Shown here: piece by piece, positions 1-5,608 of the stretch
Position numbering within the stretch: position 1 is the stretch's first letter
How the letters are laid out: the number at the start of each line of letters is the position of its first letter
Translations under genes and position numbers: made by a program
Origin: a virus
IMG/VR virus record: IMGVR_UViG_3300006736_001251
Location: 1-21,230 of that record
Reading direction: 5' to 3' (one strand)
Length of the DNA stretch: 21,230 nt
Notes under the pieces: model-generated
Seen by the model: the letters and a program-made list of their open reading frames with translations, nothing else
Told to the model about the DNA's origin: nothing
Database searches by the model: none

Positions 1-327
1 ACAGAGACGCACATCACAAGACCGGCTGAACCGGCACAAGAGGAAGTGACTGAACGCCGATTAGTGAGTGAAGCTGTCGAAGCCAAGGACGCAGTTTACG
101 AGACAGTCACCGTGCCAGCGGATGATCGGCCAGATGATGACGACACGGTGCGGCTTGGCTTGATAGCGCAGGATGTGCAGACCGCGATGACTGAAGCGGG
201 TGTTGAGTTCGATCTGGTGAACGAGTCGCCCAACGGGAAGTTGTCGTTGAAGTATGGCAACTTGGTGATGCCGCTGATTAAGGCGGTGCAGGAGTTGTCA
301 GCGCGGGTGAAGACGTTGGAGGCATAG
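1..327 (+). CDS. C-terminal end of tail fibre/spike protein with S74-type intramolecular chaperone domain (partial)
   Basis: The frame is open from the first base, so this is the 3' end of a longer gene cut by the window edge; 108 codons are visible. The C-terminal half reads GLIAQDVQ, then a polar stretch, then YGNLVMPLIKAVQELSARVKTLEA-like helix with L-A-x-E ending. This is the signature of the Peptidase_S74 (endosialidase-type) chaperone domain: G-x-I-A-Q-[ED]-V, then Y-x-x-L, and a final coiled coil A-x-x-E-L. In this family the domain assembles trimeric tail fibres or spikes and then cuts itself off at a Ser-Asp dyad. The dyad should lie near the start of the domain, outside this window, so self-cleavage cannot be judged. 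An acidic linker with a run of Asp sits between the visible segments. It lies 10 bases ahead of the next gene in the same direction. I infer a host-recognition fibre or spike of the virion. Confidence 0.8.
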   Translation, partial: TETHITRPAEPAQEEVTERRLVSEAVEAKDAVYETVTVPADDRPDDDDTVRLGLIAQDVQTAMTEAGVEFDLVNESPNGKLSLKYGNLVMPLIKAVQELSARVKTLEA

Positions 328-337
328 AATTTGGCTT

Positions 338-580
338 ATGGCTAATAAAACAGAAACAGAAAACAAGCAGACCGTTGTTATCAACGGTGAGGAGCATAAC
401 GTAGCAGATTTGTCACAAGAACAAGTCGTGCTACTCAACCATGTAGCCGATCTTGAGAGCAAGATTCGACAAATCAGCTTCAACCTGGAACAAGCCAATG
501 GTGGTAGAAATTACTTTATGGGTTTGTTGACGGCCAGCTTTGTTGCTGAACCTGAGGTCAAGGAGGAAGCTGGCAGATAA
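338..580 (+). CDS. Small coiled-coil phage protein, unknown function
   Basis: 80 residues, starting MANKTETEN at an ATG 10 bases after the tail fibre stop. No strong ribosome binding site is visible; a GGAG lies about 17 bases upstream. The N-terminal part carries VVINGEEHNVADLSQEQ, an 'ING-x-E-x-x-V-x-x-L-S' pattern. It is followed by a predicted helix with heptad-like hydrophobics (VVLLNHVADLESKIRQI) and a hydrophobic YFMGLLTASF segment. The layout resembles the small coiled-coil proteins that tailed phages often carry near tail or lysis genes (DUF6447-like, from memory only). No enzymatic motif is seen. The opposite-strand reading frames over this gene are not protein-like. Confidence 0.65.
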   Translation: MANKTETENKQTVVINGEEHNVADLSQEQVVLLNHVADLESKIRQISFNLEQANGGRNYFMGLLTASFVAEPEVKEEAGR

Positions 581-583
581 GAT

Positions 584-877
584 GTGGGTACGGACACGGC
601 AAATCTTATACAAACGCTGGGATTCCCTGTTGTTGCAGCAGCGGCAGCGGGAATCTTCGGCTATAAGATTGTCTTCTACGTCTTACGGAATTTATCGGGC
701 GAAATTAAAGACTTGTATACGATAATTGTCAAACTGATTGACAGATTGAATGGACATGACAAGGAAACGAACAAGCTCGCCAAAGAAGTCGCAATGTTGC
801 GAGTCGAGATTGGTGCGCTCTACAAGTGCATGGGCGTAACAAAAAAGCCTGTAAATGAAAAGCGGCGTAATGAGTAA
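584..877 (+). CDS. Small membrane protein, holin-like
   Basis: 97 residues from a GTG start three bases after the preceding stop. An ATG two bases earlier (582) opens a different frame that is Arg/Gln-rich and not protein-like, so the GTG frame was chosen. An AGGAGG lies at 561-566, rather far upstream (17 bases). Residues about 10-35 form one hydrophobic segment (LGFPVVAAAAAGIFGYKIVF), followed by a long amphipathic, charged helix with KLIDRLNGHDKE and a coiled-coil-like stretch; a few basic residues end the chain. One N-terminal membrane span followed by a charged helix is the layout of BhlA/UviB-type holin-like phage proteins. With the lipoprotein gene overlapping its 3' end, a role in lysis or the envelope is plausible but not proven. 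Confidence 0.65.
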   Translation: MGTDTANLIQTLGFPVVAAAAAGIFGYKIVFYVLRNLSGEIKDLYTIIVKLIDRLNGHDKETNKLAKEVAMLRVEIGALYKCMGVTKKPVNEKRRNE

Positions 878-1025
878 AGAAGCAAAAGAGGTCATGTATT
901 TACTAGCGATTCTTGGTGGAATCCTGTTGATTGTCATGTTGGCTGGTTGCAAGTCGTTGCCCGGCAAGTTGGAGATTGATACGCCATTTATGGACATAGA
1001 ATACGAAGGGAACAAAGATGCCTAA
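870..1025 (+). CDS. Small lipoprotein
   Basis: 51 residues from the ATG at 870; an in-frame ATG at 855 would add five residues. It starts inside the end of the holin-like gene (8-base overlap) and its stop lies inside the start of the next gene (8-base overlap), which supports translation. Residues 1-7 are charged (MSKEAKE), residues 8-23 are strongly hydrophobic (YLLAILGGILLIVML), and residues 24-27 form a lipobox L-A-G-C. Signal peptidase II would leave a mature peptide of about 25 residues beginning CKSLPG, acidic towards the end. Tiny lipoproteins next to small membrane proteins are typical of phage outer-membrane spanins (Rz1 type), but the mature part has only a few Pro, and I do not assign it firmly. 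Confidence 0.65.
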   Translation: MSKEAKEVMYLLAILGGILLIVMLAGCKSLPGKLEIDTPFMDIEYEGNKDA

Positions 1026-1794
1026 CGTTGGAGGAGTACAATATCCATACACGCCACAGGGAGTAGCAGCCGCTCAACAAGCGGAGAGGCAGATAGGAAA
1101 GATGGGGCCAGCCTTTGGTGGTGGTGGATGGGGTGGTCTTGTGGGTGATCCATTCATATCACCGGGATTACTGGAGCTGGTGAGGCAAAGGCAACAACCC
1201 ACATTTCGTGATGTTTCGCATCGTCCAGAGCGCCCAGCGCCAGCATGGTATGGTGGTGGTATGTCTGGCAATCTCACAGGTGGTGTTTCTGGCCCATCTT
1301 TGCAGGATATGCTGCGATTAAGAGCATTGCAGGAAATGATGCAACAGCCGAGATTTCAGTCTCGTAGGCCTGAACAGCCGACATTTCAGTCTCACCGTCC
1401 TCAACCAACAAATTTTAGTCAGTTAATTGGTCAACTAGTTCGTGGATTACCGCAGACACCAACACCGGGACTTGATCCAAGTCGCGGAGCGCCAAGACCG
1501 CAGCCAACTTTTGGGTCTATTTCACATCGTCCATCAGATATAGGTGGTCGTTCGATACAGAAGATGGGGCCAACAATTCCAGCTAGTACAAACTATCGTG
1601 CGATAAGTCCGGCAAACAGGATTGCTGGTAATATTTCGGCGGTGATGTCAGGCAGACCGGGGCCGAGTCCCGGCACAACACCATATTTGAATGAGTCAGG
1701 TAGACTATCGAGTCCTCCCGGCTACACACCTAATCCATACGGCCCAACAGGACAGTTGAGGCCACCAAGACAACCGGTACAAAAAGGAGGATAA
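1018..1794 (+). CDS. Pro/Gly/Arg-rich, largely disordered protein with repeated short motifs
   Basis: 258 residues; the ATG at 1018 has a good ribosome binding site (GAAGGG at 1005-1010, 7-base spacing). The N-terminus MPNVGGVQYPYTPQG-x-AAAQQAE resembles the 'MPxVGGKxFPYTxxGxxAAxxAA' start of many small phage structural-block proteins (from memory). The rest is low in hydrophobics and rich in Pro, Gly, Arg and Gln. Two kinds of motif repeat. RQIGKMGP (residues 24-31) and RSIQKMGP (178-185) match each other and recur in the protein starting at 7662. PTF-x(2-4)-[HR]RP-like blocks occur at about residues 61-70, 111-118, 121-128 and 163-172. No enzymatic motif is present. It lies immediately upstream of the histone-like gene, which has its own strong AGGAGG. 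A virion accessory or scaffold-like role is only an inference. Confidence 0.7.
   Translation: MPNVGGVQYPYTPQGVAAAQQAERQIGKMGPAFGGGGWGGLVGDPFISPGLLELVRQRQQPTFRDVSHRPERPAPAWYGGGMSGNLTGGVSGPSLQDMLRLRALQEMMQQPRFQSRRPEQPTFQSHRPQPTNFSQLIGQLVRGLPQTPTPGLDPSRGAPRPQPTFGSISHRPSDIGGRSIQKMGPTIPASTNYRAISPANRIAGNISAVMSGRPGPSPGTTPYLNESGRLSSPPGYTPNPYGPTGQLRPPRQPVQKGG
1785..1790 (+). promoter_or_regulatory. Strong ribosome binding site of the histone-like gene
   Basis: AGGAGG seven bases ahead of the ATG at 1798, overlapping the last codons of the preceding gene. It is one of the clearest Shine-Dalgarno sequences in the window and suggests that the histone-like protein is made in quantity. Confidence 0.75.
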
Positions 1795-1797
1795 TAT

Positions 1798-3057
1798 ATG
1801 CCATACAAAAAACAAGGACAACGGAAGAAACTGCTTGATCTAGCGCGTAAAAGCCGAGAACGAGCGCAAGCAAAGCGTGCGGCTAAAACTGCTGCTGTTA
1901 ATCGTGCTAACCGTCTTATATCTGGAGCCAGTCCCAAGACTAGCTCTAAATCTAAAATAATTCGTAATGGCAAAACTAAAATAACAGTTAACGGCAAGCC
2001 CAGCCCACACTTAAGGACAGCGCCTAAAAAACCTTCACATGGTCGGGTAATTCCAAAAGATATAACAGGTCGAACTGCTAAAAGCACTGTCAAACCACCA
2101 ACCGGTAAGACAAGATCGTCAAAGCCTACAGCTGGTATTCCACCAAAGAGAGGATCACTAACCGCAGCACAAAAGCGAGCTAATGAGCAGCGACGAAAGA
2201 ATCTTCGATCAGAAATAGAAGGTAGAATGAAACCTGATGATGTCGGTAGACTTGCCAAGTTATACGGTAAGGTCACAGGAAAAGAGATGACTCATCGTGA
2301 TGAAGCGGCACTTGCTGGGCATATGGCTGCTGAAGGGTTGGGGTTAATGATAGGTGGCCCAATTTTGAAAGGTGGCTTAAAGGTTGGAAAAGTTGGTTAT
2401 GGAGCAGCAAGAGTTGGTGGCGCAGCAGCACTGAAAGCTGGTAAGAAGGTTGCTGGTAAGGCTGTTAAGGCTGGCACAAAAGCAGCTAAATCTGCGAAAG
2501 CTACGGCTGTAAAAACAGGTAAAGCTGTTGGACGCGCTGCCAGAACAGGTGTAACCAAAGCAAAAACTGGTGCAAGAAAGTTAAAAGACATTGCAAAAAA
2601 AGCTGATGCAGCCTTGTTACGCGCTCAGAAACTTGCACGCGGCAAAGGTGGCAAGCTAACAAAGACAACTAAGAAGAAACTGCCAGCTAAGAAGAAACCG
2701 GCGGCTAAAAAGCCGGTAGAGAAGCTGACTCCTGATGCATATAGTCTTGAAGCTAAGAAAGAATTAATTTTAGATTACATAGCAAAAGGTGGGAAGCGCA
2801 AAAAGCCAACGGGCAAGAAGCCAACAAAGCCTCGCATCACAAAGGTTCCAAGGAGAAAGTCAGCCGTCAAGAAAGCACCAGCTAAAAAGCCAGCGGTCAA
2901 GAAAGCGGCAGCTAAAAAACCAGCAACACCTAAACAAGCTATGCAGTCGTTAATTGACGAGGTAGCTGGTTTGCGTGTGGGTGCGAAGAAACCGCGTGTT
3001 GTTCCCAAGAAAAAGCCAGCTGCAAAGAAGCCAGCTGCAAAGAAGAAGAAGAAATGA
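1798..3057 (+). CDS. Histone-H1-like Lys/Ala/Pro-rich basic protein
   Basis: 419 residues with a strong AGGAGG. The composition is dominated by Lys and Ala with Pro, Gly, Thr and Arg. The C-terminal 150 residues are almost pure KKPAAKK/AVKKA-type repeats, as in eukaryotic H1 tails and bacterial HC1/AlgP-type proteins, which bind and compact DNA through charge. About residues 135-175 look folded, with a mixed-charge helix (RKNLRSEIEGRMKPDDVGRL). Residues about 180-215 form a Gly/Ala-rich apolar stretch (GLGLMIGGPILKGG). Two short helices with acidic residues interrupt the tail (near LTPDAYSLEAKKELILDYI and AMQSLIDEVAGL). The gene sits between late structural genes, so the protein is more likely virion-associated or late-expressed than a regulator. 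I infer DNA condensation, in the capsid or of the host nucleoid; a membrane-active role of the apolar stretch is also possible. Confidence 0.75.
   Translation: MPYKKQGQRKKLLDLARKSRERAQAKRAAKTAAVNRANRLISGASPKTSSKSKIIRNGKTKITVNGKPSPHLRTAPKKPSHGRVIPKDITGRTAKSTVKPPTGKTRSSKPTAGIPPKRGSLTAAQKRANEQRRKNLRSEIEGRMKPDDVGRLAKLYGKVTGKEMTHRDEAALAGHMAAEGLGLMIGGPILKGGLKVGKVGYGAARVGGAAALKAGKKVAGKAVKAGTKAAKSAKATAVKTGKAVGRAARTGVTKAKTGARKLKDIAKKADAALLRAQKLARGKGGKLTKTTKKKLPAKKKPAAKKPVEKLTPDAYSLEAKKELILDYIAKGGKRKKPTGKKPTKPRITKVPRRKSAVKKAPAKKPAVKKAAAKKPATPKQAMQSLIDEVAGLRVGAKKPRVVPKKKPAAKKPAAKKKKK
2863..2922 (+). repeat. Two tandem 30-base units encoding AVKKA(P/A)AKKP
   Basis: Codons 356-375 of the histone-like gene are two consecutive 10-codon units, AVKKAPAKKP and AVKKAAAKKP, that differ at a few bases. 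Shorter KKPAAKK copies follow at the extreme C-terminus. This is consistent with growth of the basic tail by tandem duplication. Confidence 0.8.
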
Positions 3058-3212
3058 CTGAGAGACAACAATTGGATGAGTTTACACGAAGGATTTGTCA
3101 GGCTGTTGAGTATTCTGAACAGGAATTGGATTTGACTTTGGAGCAGATGATTGGTGTAATTGAGGTCGCCAAGCAGATGTTAGTTGACAAATTTTTACAT
3201 GAACCTCGATGA
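3054..3212 (+). CDS. Small helical protein, unknown function
   Basis: 52 residues. It starts at an ATG whose last bases are the stop of the histone-like gene (ATGA, 3054-3057), the classic layout for translational coupling. The sequence begins MTERQQLDEFTRRICQAVEYS and continues with an amphipathic helix (ELDLTLEQMIGVIEVAKQML). It is acidic overall, unlike the gene before it. There is no membrane segment and no known motif. The end overlaps the next small gene by 14 bases. A 63-codon frame on the other strand over this region is a shadow. Its place directly behind the basic protein could mean a partner role, but nothing in the sequence proves it. Confidence 0.6.
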   Translation: MTERQQLDEFTRRICQAVEYSEQELDLTLEQMIGVIEVAKQMLVDKFLHEPR

Positions 3213-3363
3213 TCTAAAAGTTCTTGTGGCTTCTGTCTCAGGAATAGGAAACTGGCTACTTGAAATCGACATTTTACTAAAAGTTTCAATCAGTCTGGCG
3301 ACATTGGTGTACATAGTTTTAAAGATTAAACAGCTGATAAATGCCAAAGGGAACAAAAGTTAG
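3199..3363 (+). CDS. Small single-span membrane protein
   Basis: 54 residues, ATG start inside the end of the preceding gene, with no clear ribosome binding site (probably coupled). It begins MNLDDLKVLVASVSGIG. A central Asp is followed by a hydrophobic segment at about residues 26-44 (ILLKVSISLATLVYIVLKI) and a basic tail ending KGNKS. One membrane span with a positively charged C-terminus suggests a small inner-membrane protein. Such proteins are frequent in phage lysis regions, sometimes as holins. It overlaps the next gene by 23 bases. Confidence 0.6.
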   Translation: MNLDDLKVLVASVSGIGNWLLEIDILLKVSISLATLVYIVLKIKQLINAKGNKS

Positions 3364-3466
3364 TCGCTGTGTCAATAAGCTGAAAGGCAAAGGCAGGGCT
3401 ATCGCAATTTGCCAGAAAACAACTGGTCAAAGTTACAAAACTGGACGAAGGAGACGCCGTGGCTGA
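3341..3466 (+). CDS. Very small basic protein with CV...AIAICQ-TG motif
   Basis: 41 residues, ATG at 3341, in a different frame from both neighbours and overlapping both (23 and 8 bases). The sequence has a Cys at residue 10 (SRCVNKLKGKG), then AIAICQKTTGQSYKTG, and ends in five consecutive Arg and a Gly. The C-V-x-x-[LV]-K spacer A-I-A-I-C-Q-x-[ST]-T-G pattern is one I recall from small ORFs in many phages and prophages, which argues that this is a real gene. Its function is not known to me. The two Cys could bind a metal or form a disulphide. The Arg-rich tail suggests nucleic acid binding. Confidence 0.6.
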   Translation: MPKGTKVSRCVNKLKGKGRAIAICQKTTGQSYKTGRRRRRG

Positions 3467-3896
3467 TTACAAAGACGTATTTAAGTTAAAGAAAAAGAAG
3501 CGTAAGGGAAAAAAGCCCTTAAAGATTCAAATACCGGGAATTACTGTTTCCGAAACGGGAGTTTGGGTAAAAGATAAAGCCCCACCAGAAAAAGTTTGGG
3601 CGCAGTTAACCCCGGACGGTAGATTAACACCACTCATCTCAAAAGTAAAACCCACAAATCCCGGTTTGACGGGTCGCAAACTAGCGTGGGCGCAAGGCAG
3701 TCGTCCAGCAAAGCCTCGCCCAATGAAGGGGCCGCCAAGGATTTTACCACCTGAGATTGATCCCAAGCATAAGAAAAAACCAAAAGCAAAAAAACGATCT
3801 GTTAAGAAGACTGCTGGGGGAGAAGGTGGACGAATGAAAATAGGTATTAGAACGGGAGCTAGTGGATTATCGAAGTTAGTTAAAGCAATGAAATGA
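3459..3896 (+). CDS. Lys/Pro-rich basic protein, unknown function
   Basis: 145 residues from a GTG at 3459 with a good ribosome binding site (AAGGAG at 3448-3453, 5-base spacing). It starts MADYKDVFKLKKKKRKGKK. Residues about 22-60 look folded and beta-like (IQIPGITVSETGVWVKDKAPP then VWAQLTPDGRLTPLI). A Pro/Lys-rich stretch follows (KPRPMKGPPRILPPEIDPKHKKKPKAKKR), and the end is a short amphipathic tail (TGASGLSKLVKAMK). It is the second very basic protein of this block and lies 400 bases after the histone-like gene. I infer nucleic acid binding or charge-based packaging; nothing defines a family. Confidence 0.65.
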   Translation: MADYKDVFKLKKKKRKGKKPLKIQIPGITVSETGVWVKDKAPPEKVWAQLTPDGRLTPLISKVKPTNPGLTGRKLAWAQGSRPAKPRPMKGPPRILPPEIDPKHKKKPKAKKRSVKKTAGGEGGRMKIGIRTGASGLSKLVKAMK

Positions 3897-4072
3897 AAGC
3901 ATTAGAAGGTAAAAAAACATACATGACGGCAGCCGGTGGTATTCTCGCAGCTGTGGGCGCGTATCTCTCTGGAGATATGGAAATTGGAACTATGGTTCAG
4001 ATAATCATAACGTCTTTACTTGCCACCTTCCTACGGAAAGGCATAAAGACAGATACAAATGGGGGTAATTAA
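3893..4072 (+). CDS. Small membrane protein, EGKKTY type, possible holin
   Basis: 59 residues. The ATG overlaps the stop of the preceding gene as ATGA (3893-3896). It begins MKALEGKKTYMTAAGGILAA, with a hydrophobic first segment (residues 10-25), a short SGDMEIG turn, then a second hydrophobic segment (MVQIIITSLLATFL) and a basic RKGIKTDT end. The 'LEGKKTY' start followed by two short hydrophobic segments and a terminal R-x-G-I is a pattern I recall from many small phage proteins in or near lysis cassettes. A holin-like role is therefore plausible. It overlaps the next gene by 14 bases. Confidence 0.65.
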   Translation: MKALEGKKTYMTAAGGILAAVGAYLSGDMEIGTMVQIIITSLLATFLRKGIKTDTNGGN

Positions 4073-4340
4073 ACTACTTGCATCGTTGTTTAAGGCCATA
4101 CCGTCATTGGAACGGTTGATCTATAAGCTGTCGGATGCGCTGAAAGAGGCTAATGCAAAGAATCGGCTGGAAGATAAGTTGGGTCATATTGATGCTCTCA
4201 TTGATGGTGAGCGGGTGCAGCACTCCACGGCTGGAGGGCGTGACGGAGTTAAGCCAACATCCGGAGTTTCAAAGGGCAAGAGAGGCCGCGCCAGAGTTCA
4301 CAAGGGCCGCTCTAAAGATGGTCGCAAGGCTGGAGTATGA
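4059..4340 (+). CDS. Small protein carrying an out-of-frame lipoprotein gene inside it
   Basis: 93 residues from ATG 4059. The first half is protein-like: an amphipathic or hydrophobic N-terminus (MGVIKLLASLFKAIPSLERL), then an ANAKNRLEDKLGHIDALID helix. This resembles small phage proteins often found just before an Rz1-like lipoprotein. From about residue 52 on the sequence becomes Gly/Lys/Arg-rich and of low quality, as expected where the codons are dictated by the lipoprotein gene read in another frame. The stop overlaps the ATG of the gene at 4337 (ATGA). By analogy with nested Rz/Rz1 pairs this could be the inner partner, but it lacks a clear transmembrane helix, so the assignment is tentative. 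Confidence 0.55.
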   Translation: MGVIKLLASLFKAIPSLERLIYKLSDALKEANAKNRLEDKLGHIDALIDGERVQHSTAGGRDGVKPTSGVSKGKRGRARVHKGRSKDGRKAGV

Positions 4341-4356
4341 GATTGAACGCCAATGA
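4153..4356 (+). CDS. Nested lipoprotein, Rz1/o-spanin-like
   Basis: 67 residues, starting within the 4059 gene in the +1 frame relative to it and sharing 188 bases with it. The N-terminus MQRIGWKISWVILMLSLMV is a good signal peptide (Arg and Lys, then a hydrophobic core), and the lipobox is V-S-G-C at residues 19-22. The mature part starts CSTPRLEGVTELSQHPEFQ and ends with a helix (APEFTRAALKMVARLEYEIE). The 'PRLEGVT...HPxF...APEFTR' series is one I recall from phage lipoproteins in lysis regions. A frame stop at 4141 rules out a start further upstream. An outer-membrane lipoprotein encoded inside another small gene is the hallmark of spanin pairs, so I infer a role in disrupting the outer membrane at lysis. 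Confidence 0.7.
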   Translation: MQRIGWKISWVILMLSLMVSGCSTPRLEGVTELSQHPEFQRAREAAPEFTRAALKMVARLEYEIERQ

Positions 4357-4537
4357 TTGTCGGGAGTTGCGCAATGACCTTGATGAGTTATTGGAAGCTG
4401 TAAGGGAATTGAAACATGAGTTGGGCAGCGATAACGAAGAGATCGAGTCAAACGGTAAGCGCAATCACAAAAAGAACCGCGACTTCGGTAACGGCGATTA
4501 CAAAAAGAGCCAAGCTAACGGTTGCCGCCATTACTAA
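4337..4537 (+). CDS. Small coiled-coil protein overlapping two genes
   Basis: 66 residues; ATG in an ATGA overlap with the stop of the 4059 gene, with AAGG at 4326-4329 as a possible binding site (7-base spacing). Residues 1-32 are a convincing charged helix (NDCRELRNDLDELLEAVREL). From residue 27 onwards the frame overlaps the AITKR-repeat gene (4416-4544) and the sequence becomes Asn/Lys/Gly-rich, looking like a by-product of that other frame. So either this is a real gene with an unconstrained tail, or only its first part is under selection. No function can be assigned. Confidence 0.45.
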   Translation: MRLNANDCRELRNDLDELLEAVRELKHELGSDNEEIESNGKRNHKKNRDFGNGDYKKSQANGCRHY

Positions 4538-4544
4538 ACGATGA
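4416..4544 (+). CDS. 42-residue AITKR-repeat protein
   Basis: The ATG at 4416 has AAGGGA at 4402-4407 (8-base spacing), and the stop overlaps the ATG of the tail-adaptor gene as ATGA (4541-4544). The protein is MSWA, then three 11-residue units and a partial fourth, each beginning A-I-T-K-R. The four AITKR blocks use different codons at most positions: Ala gcg/gca/gcg/gcc, Ile ata/atc/att/att, Thr acg/aca/aca/act, Lys aag/aaa/aaa/aaa, Arg aga/aga/aga/cga. The amino acids are thus conserved while the bases drift, strong internal evidence that this frame is the translated one. The repeat is basic and amphipathic. I recall similar W-x-x-[IV]-T-K-R repeats in small phage ORFs before tail genes, without a known function. 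Confidence 0.75.
   Translation: MSWAAITKRSSQTVSAITKRTATSVTAITKRAKLTVAAITKR
4428..4541 (+). repeat. 33-base coding repeat (3.5 units) of the AITKR protein
   Basis: Units start at 4428, 4461, 4494 and 4527. Each encodes A-I-T-K-R, three variable residues (the first of them Ser, Thr or Ala), then (S/T)-V or T-V and one small residue. The units differ mostly at third codon positions. Confidence 0.85.
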
Positions 4545-5608
4545 GTGCTGAGTACATAATTGACAGGTTTGGCAAGAAGGTTGGTCTTAATGCTGGTGAC
4601 TCCAATCAGCGTTATGTCATTCTCGACTTTCTCAACGAGGCGATGCAGTCGATTTATGAACAGGTTGACATTCCCGGCTCATTGGTTGAGGAGGAATTCT
4701 ATGTTGCCGGTAAACAGCGGATAGCCCTGAGTCGTGATGTCCACGCTATTCGTGGTATGCGCGAGAAGGAATCCAAACTTAATTGGACAATTAACAACCT
4801 GTTATCGGAGTACAACCACAACAACTGGCGAAGCGATGATCGTTGCTGGCGAATAGTTGGTTATGATCCGCTCAAGAAATCGTTGTCCTCGACAATTACA
4901 GGCACTCGCGGTAGCTCGGCAACTGGCCTGACAGTCCATTGGTTTTCAAACATCGCAGCCACAGAGAAGTTGGCCGTGACTTTTGAGACATCGGCGTCGG
5001 ACAGGCAGACACTTGAGGTCTGGTCTAACTATCCCGGCACGGCAGCTGCCTACACAACCACATCATCACCGCATTCAATAGCACTCACTTTGGACAACAA
5101 TCGCACCATTACATCTGTAGTGGGCATGAGACGGTACGATACAAACAACGAACGGTTTGGCGATCATGCCTCGAATGACGGGGGATTGGTTAGGCTGGTG
5201 GACACGGCTGATACATCAATTGTTTATTCCGAGATACCGCATGACGAAACTGAGTCGCGTTACTTGATTGTGGACATCTCCGAGTTTCCTTGGGACGACA
5301 CAGCGGCACAGGACGACTCGCACACACTTCAAGTGCTTTACAAGAAGAGGCTGAAGTTCATCAAGAACGACAATGATCCCTTCCCGCTTTACGGGTTTGA
5401 GAATATTGTGATGCACAAGATGATGCAGTTGTTCTTGGAAGAACAGGGCAAGTTACAGGAGTCGATGGTTTATGATGGCAAGGTGACTAGGGATTTGGGT
5501 AGGAGAATTGCTGATCTGGAGCGTGGACAGAAGCGCCTGATGCAGTTCGGGCGACATCCGCATGATAACATAACAATGGCTAGACGCTGGCATTATCAAC
5601 GTGGCTGA
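4541..5608 (+). CDS. Tail-tubular / head-tail adaptor-like structural protein (gp11-like)
   Basis: 355 residues, ATG coupled to the preceding stop. The N-terminal 70 residues (IIDRFGKKVGL, then YVILDFLNEAMQSIYEQVDIPGSL, EEEFYV and the turn ALSRDVHAIRGMR) follow the pattern of phage adaptor or tail-tube proteins: helical 'N-x-A-x-x-x-I' followed by a beta region in which substrate-like loops precede a V-x-x-[IV]-R strand. The middle (about residues 120-215) is Thr/Ser-rich and beta-like. The C-terminal part is LYKKRLKFIKNDNDPFPLYG, then a long helix ENIVMHKMMQLFLEEQGKLQ and a helix with LGRRIADLERGQKRL. It is followed at once by the nozzle-like gene, as T7 gene 11 is by gene 12. I infer a ring of the short tail; family membership is by layout, not by a diagnostic motif. 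Confidence 0.6.
   Translation: MSAEYIIDRFGKKVGLNAGDSNQRYVILDFLNEAMQSIYEQVDIPGSLVEEEFYVAGKQRIALSRDVHAIRGMREKESKLNWTINNLLSEYNHNNWRSDDRCWRIVGYDPLKKSLSSTITGTRGSSATGLTVHWFSNIAATEKLAVTFETSASDRQTLEVWSNYPGTAAAYTTTSSPHSIALTLDNNRTITSVVGMRRYDTNNERFGDHASNDGGLVRLVDTADTSIVYSEIPHDETESRYLIVDISEFPWDDTAAQDDSHTLQVLYKKRLKFIKNDNDPFPLYGFENIVMHKMMQLFLEEQGKLQESMVYDGKVTRDLGRRIADLERGQKRLMQFGRHPHDNITMARRWHYQRG

Noticed and set aside
540-725. Frame with ATG 582 as an alternative to the GTG start at 584
   Set aside because: Gives an Arg/Gln-rich, low-quality sequence, while the GTG frame gives a clean membrane protein.
1722-2276. 184-codon frame on the minus strand over the basic protein gene
   Set aside because: It is the complement of Lys/Ala/Pro codons, which read as Leu/Phe/Ala-rich sequence; the plus strand has strong start signals and ordered repeats.
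2775-3071. 98-codon hydrophobic frame on the minus strand (Phe runs)
   Set aside because: The Phe runs are simply the complement of poly-Lys codons of the histone-like gene; no own start signals.
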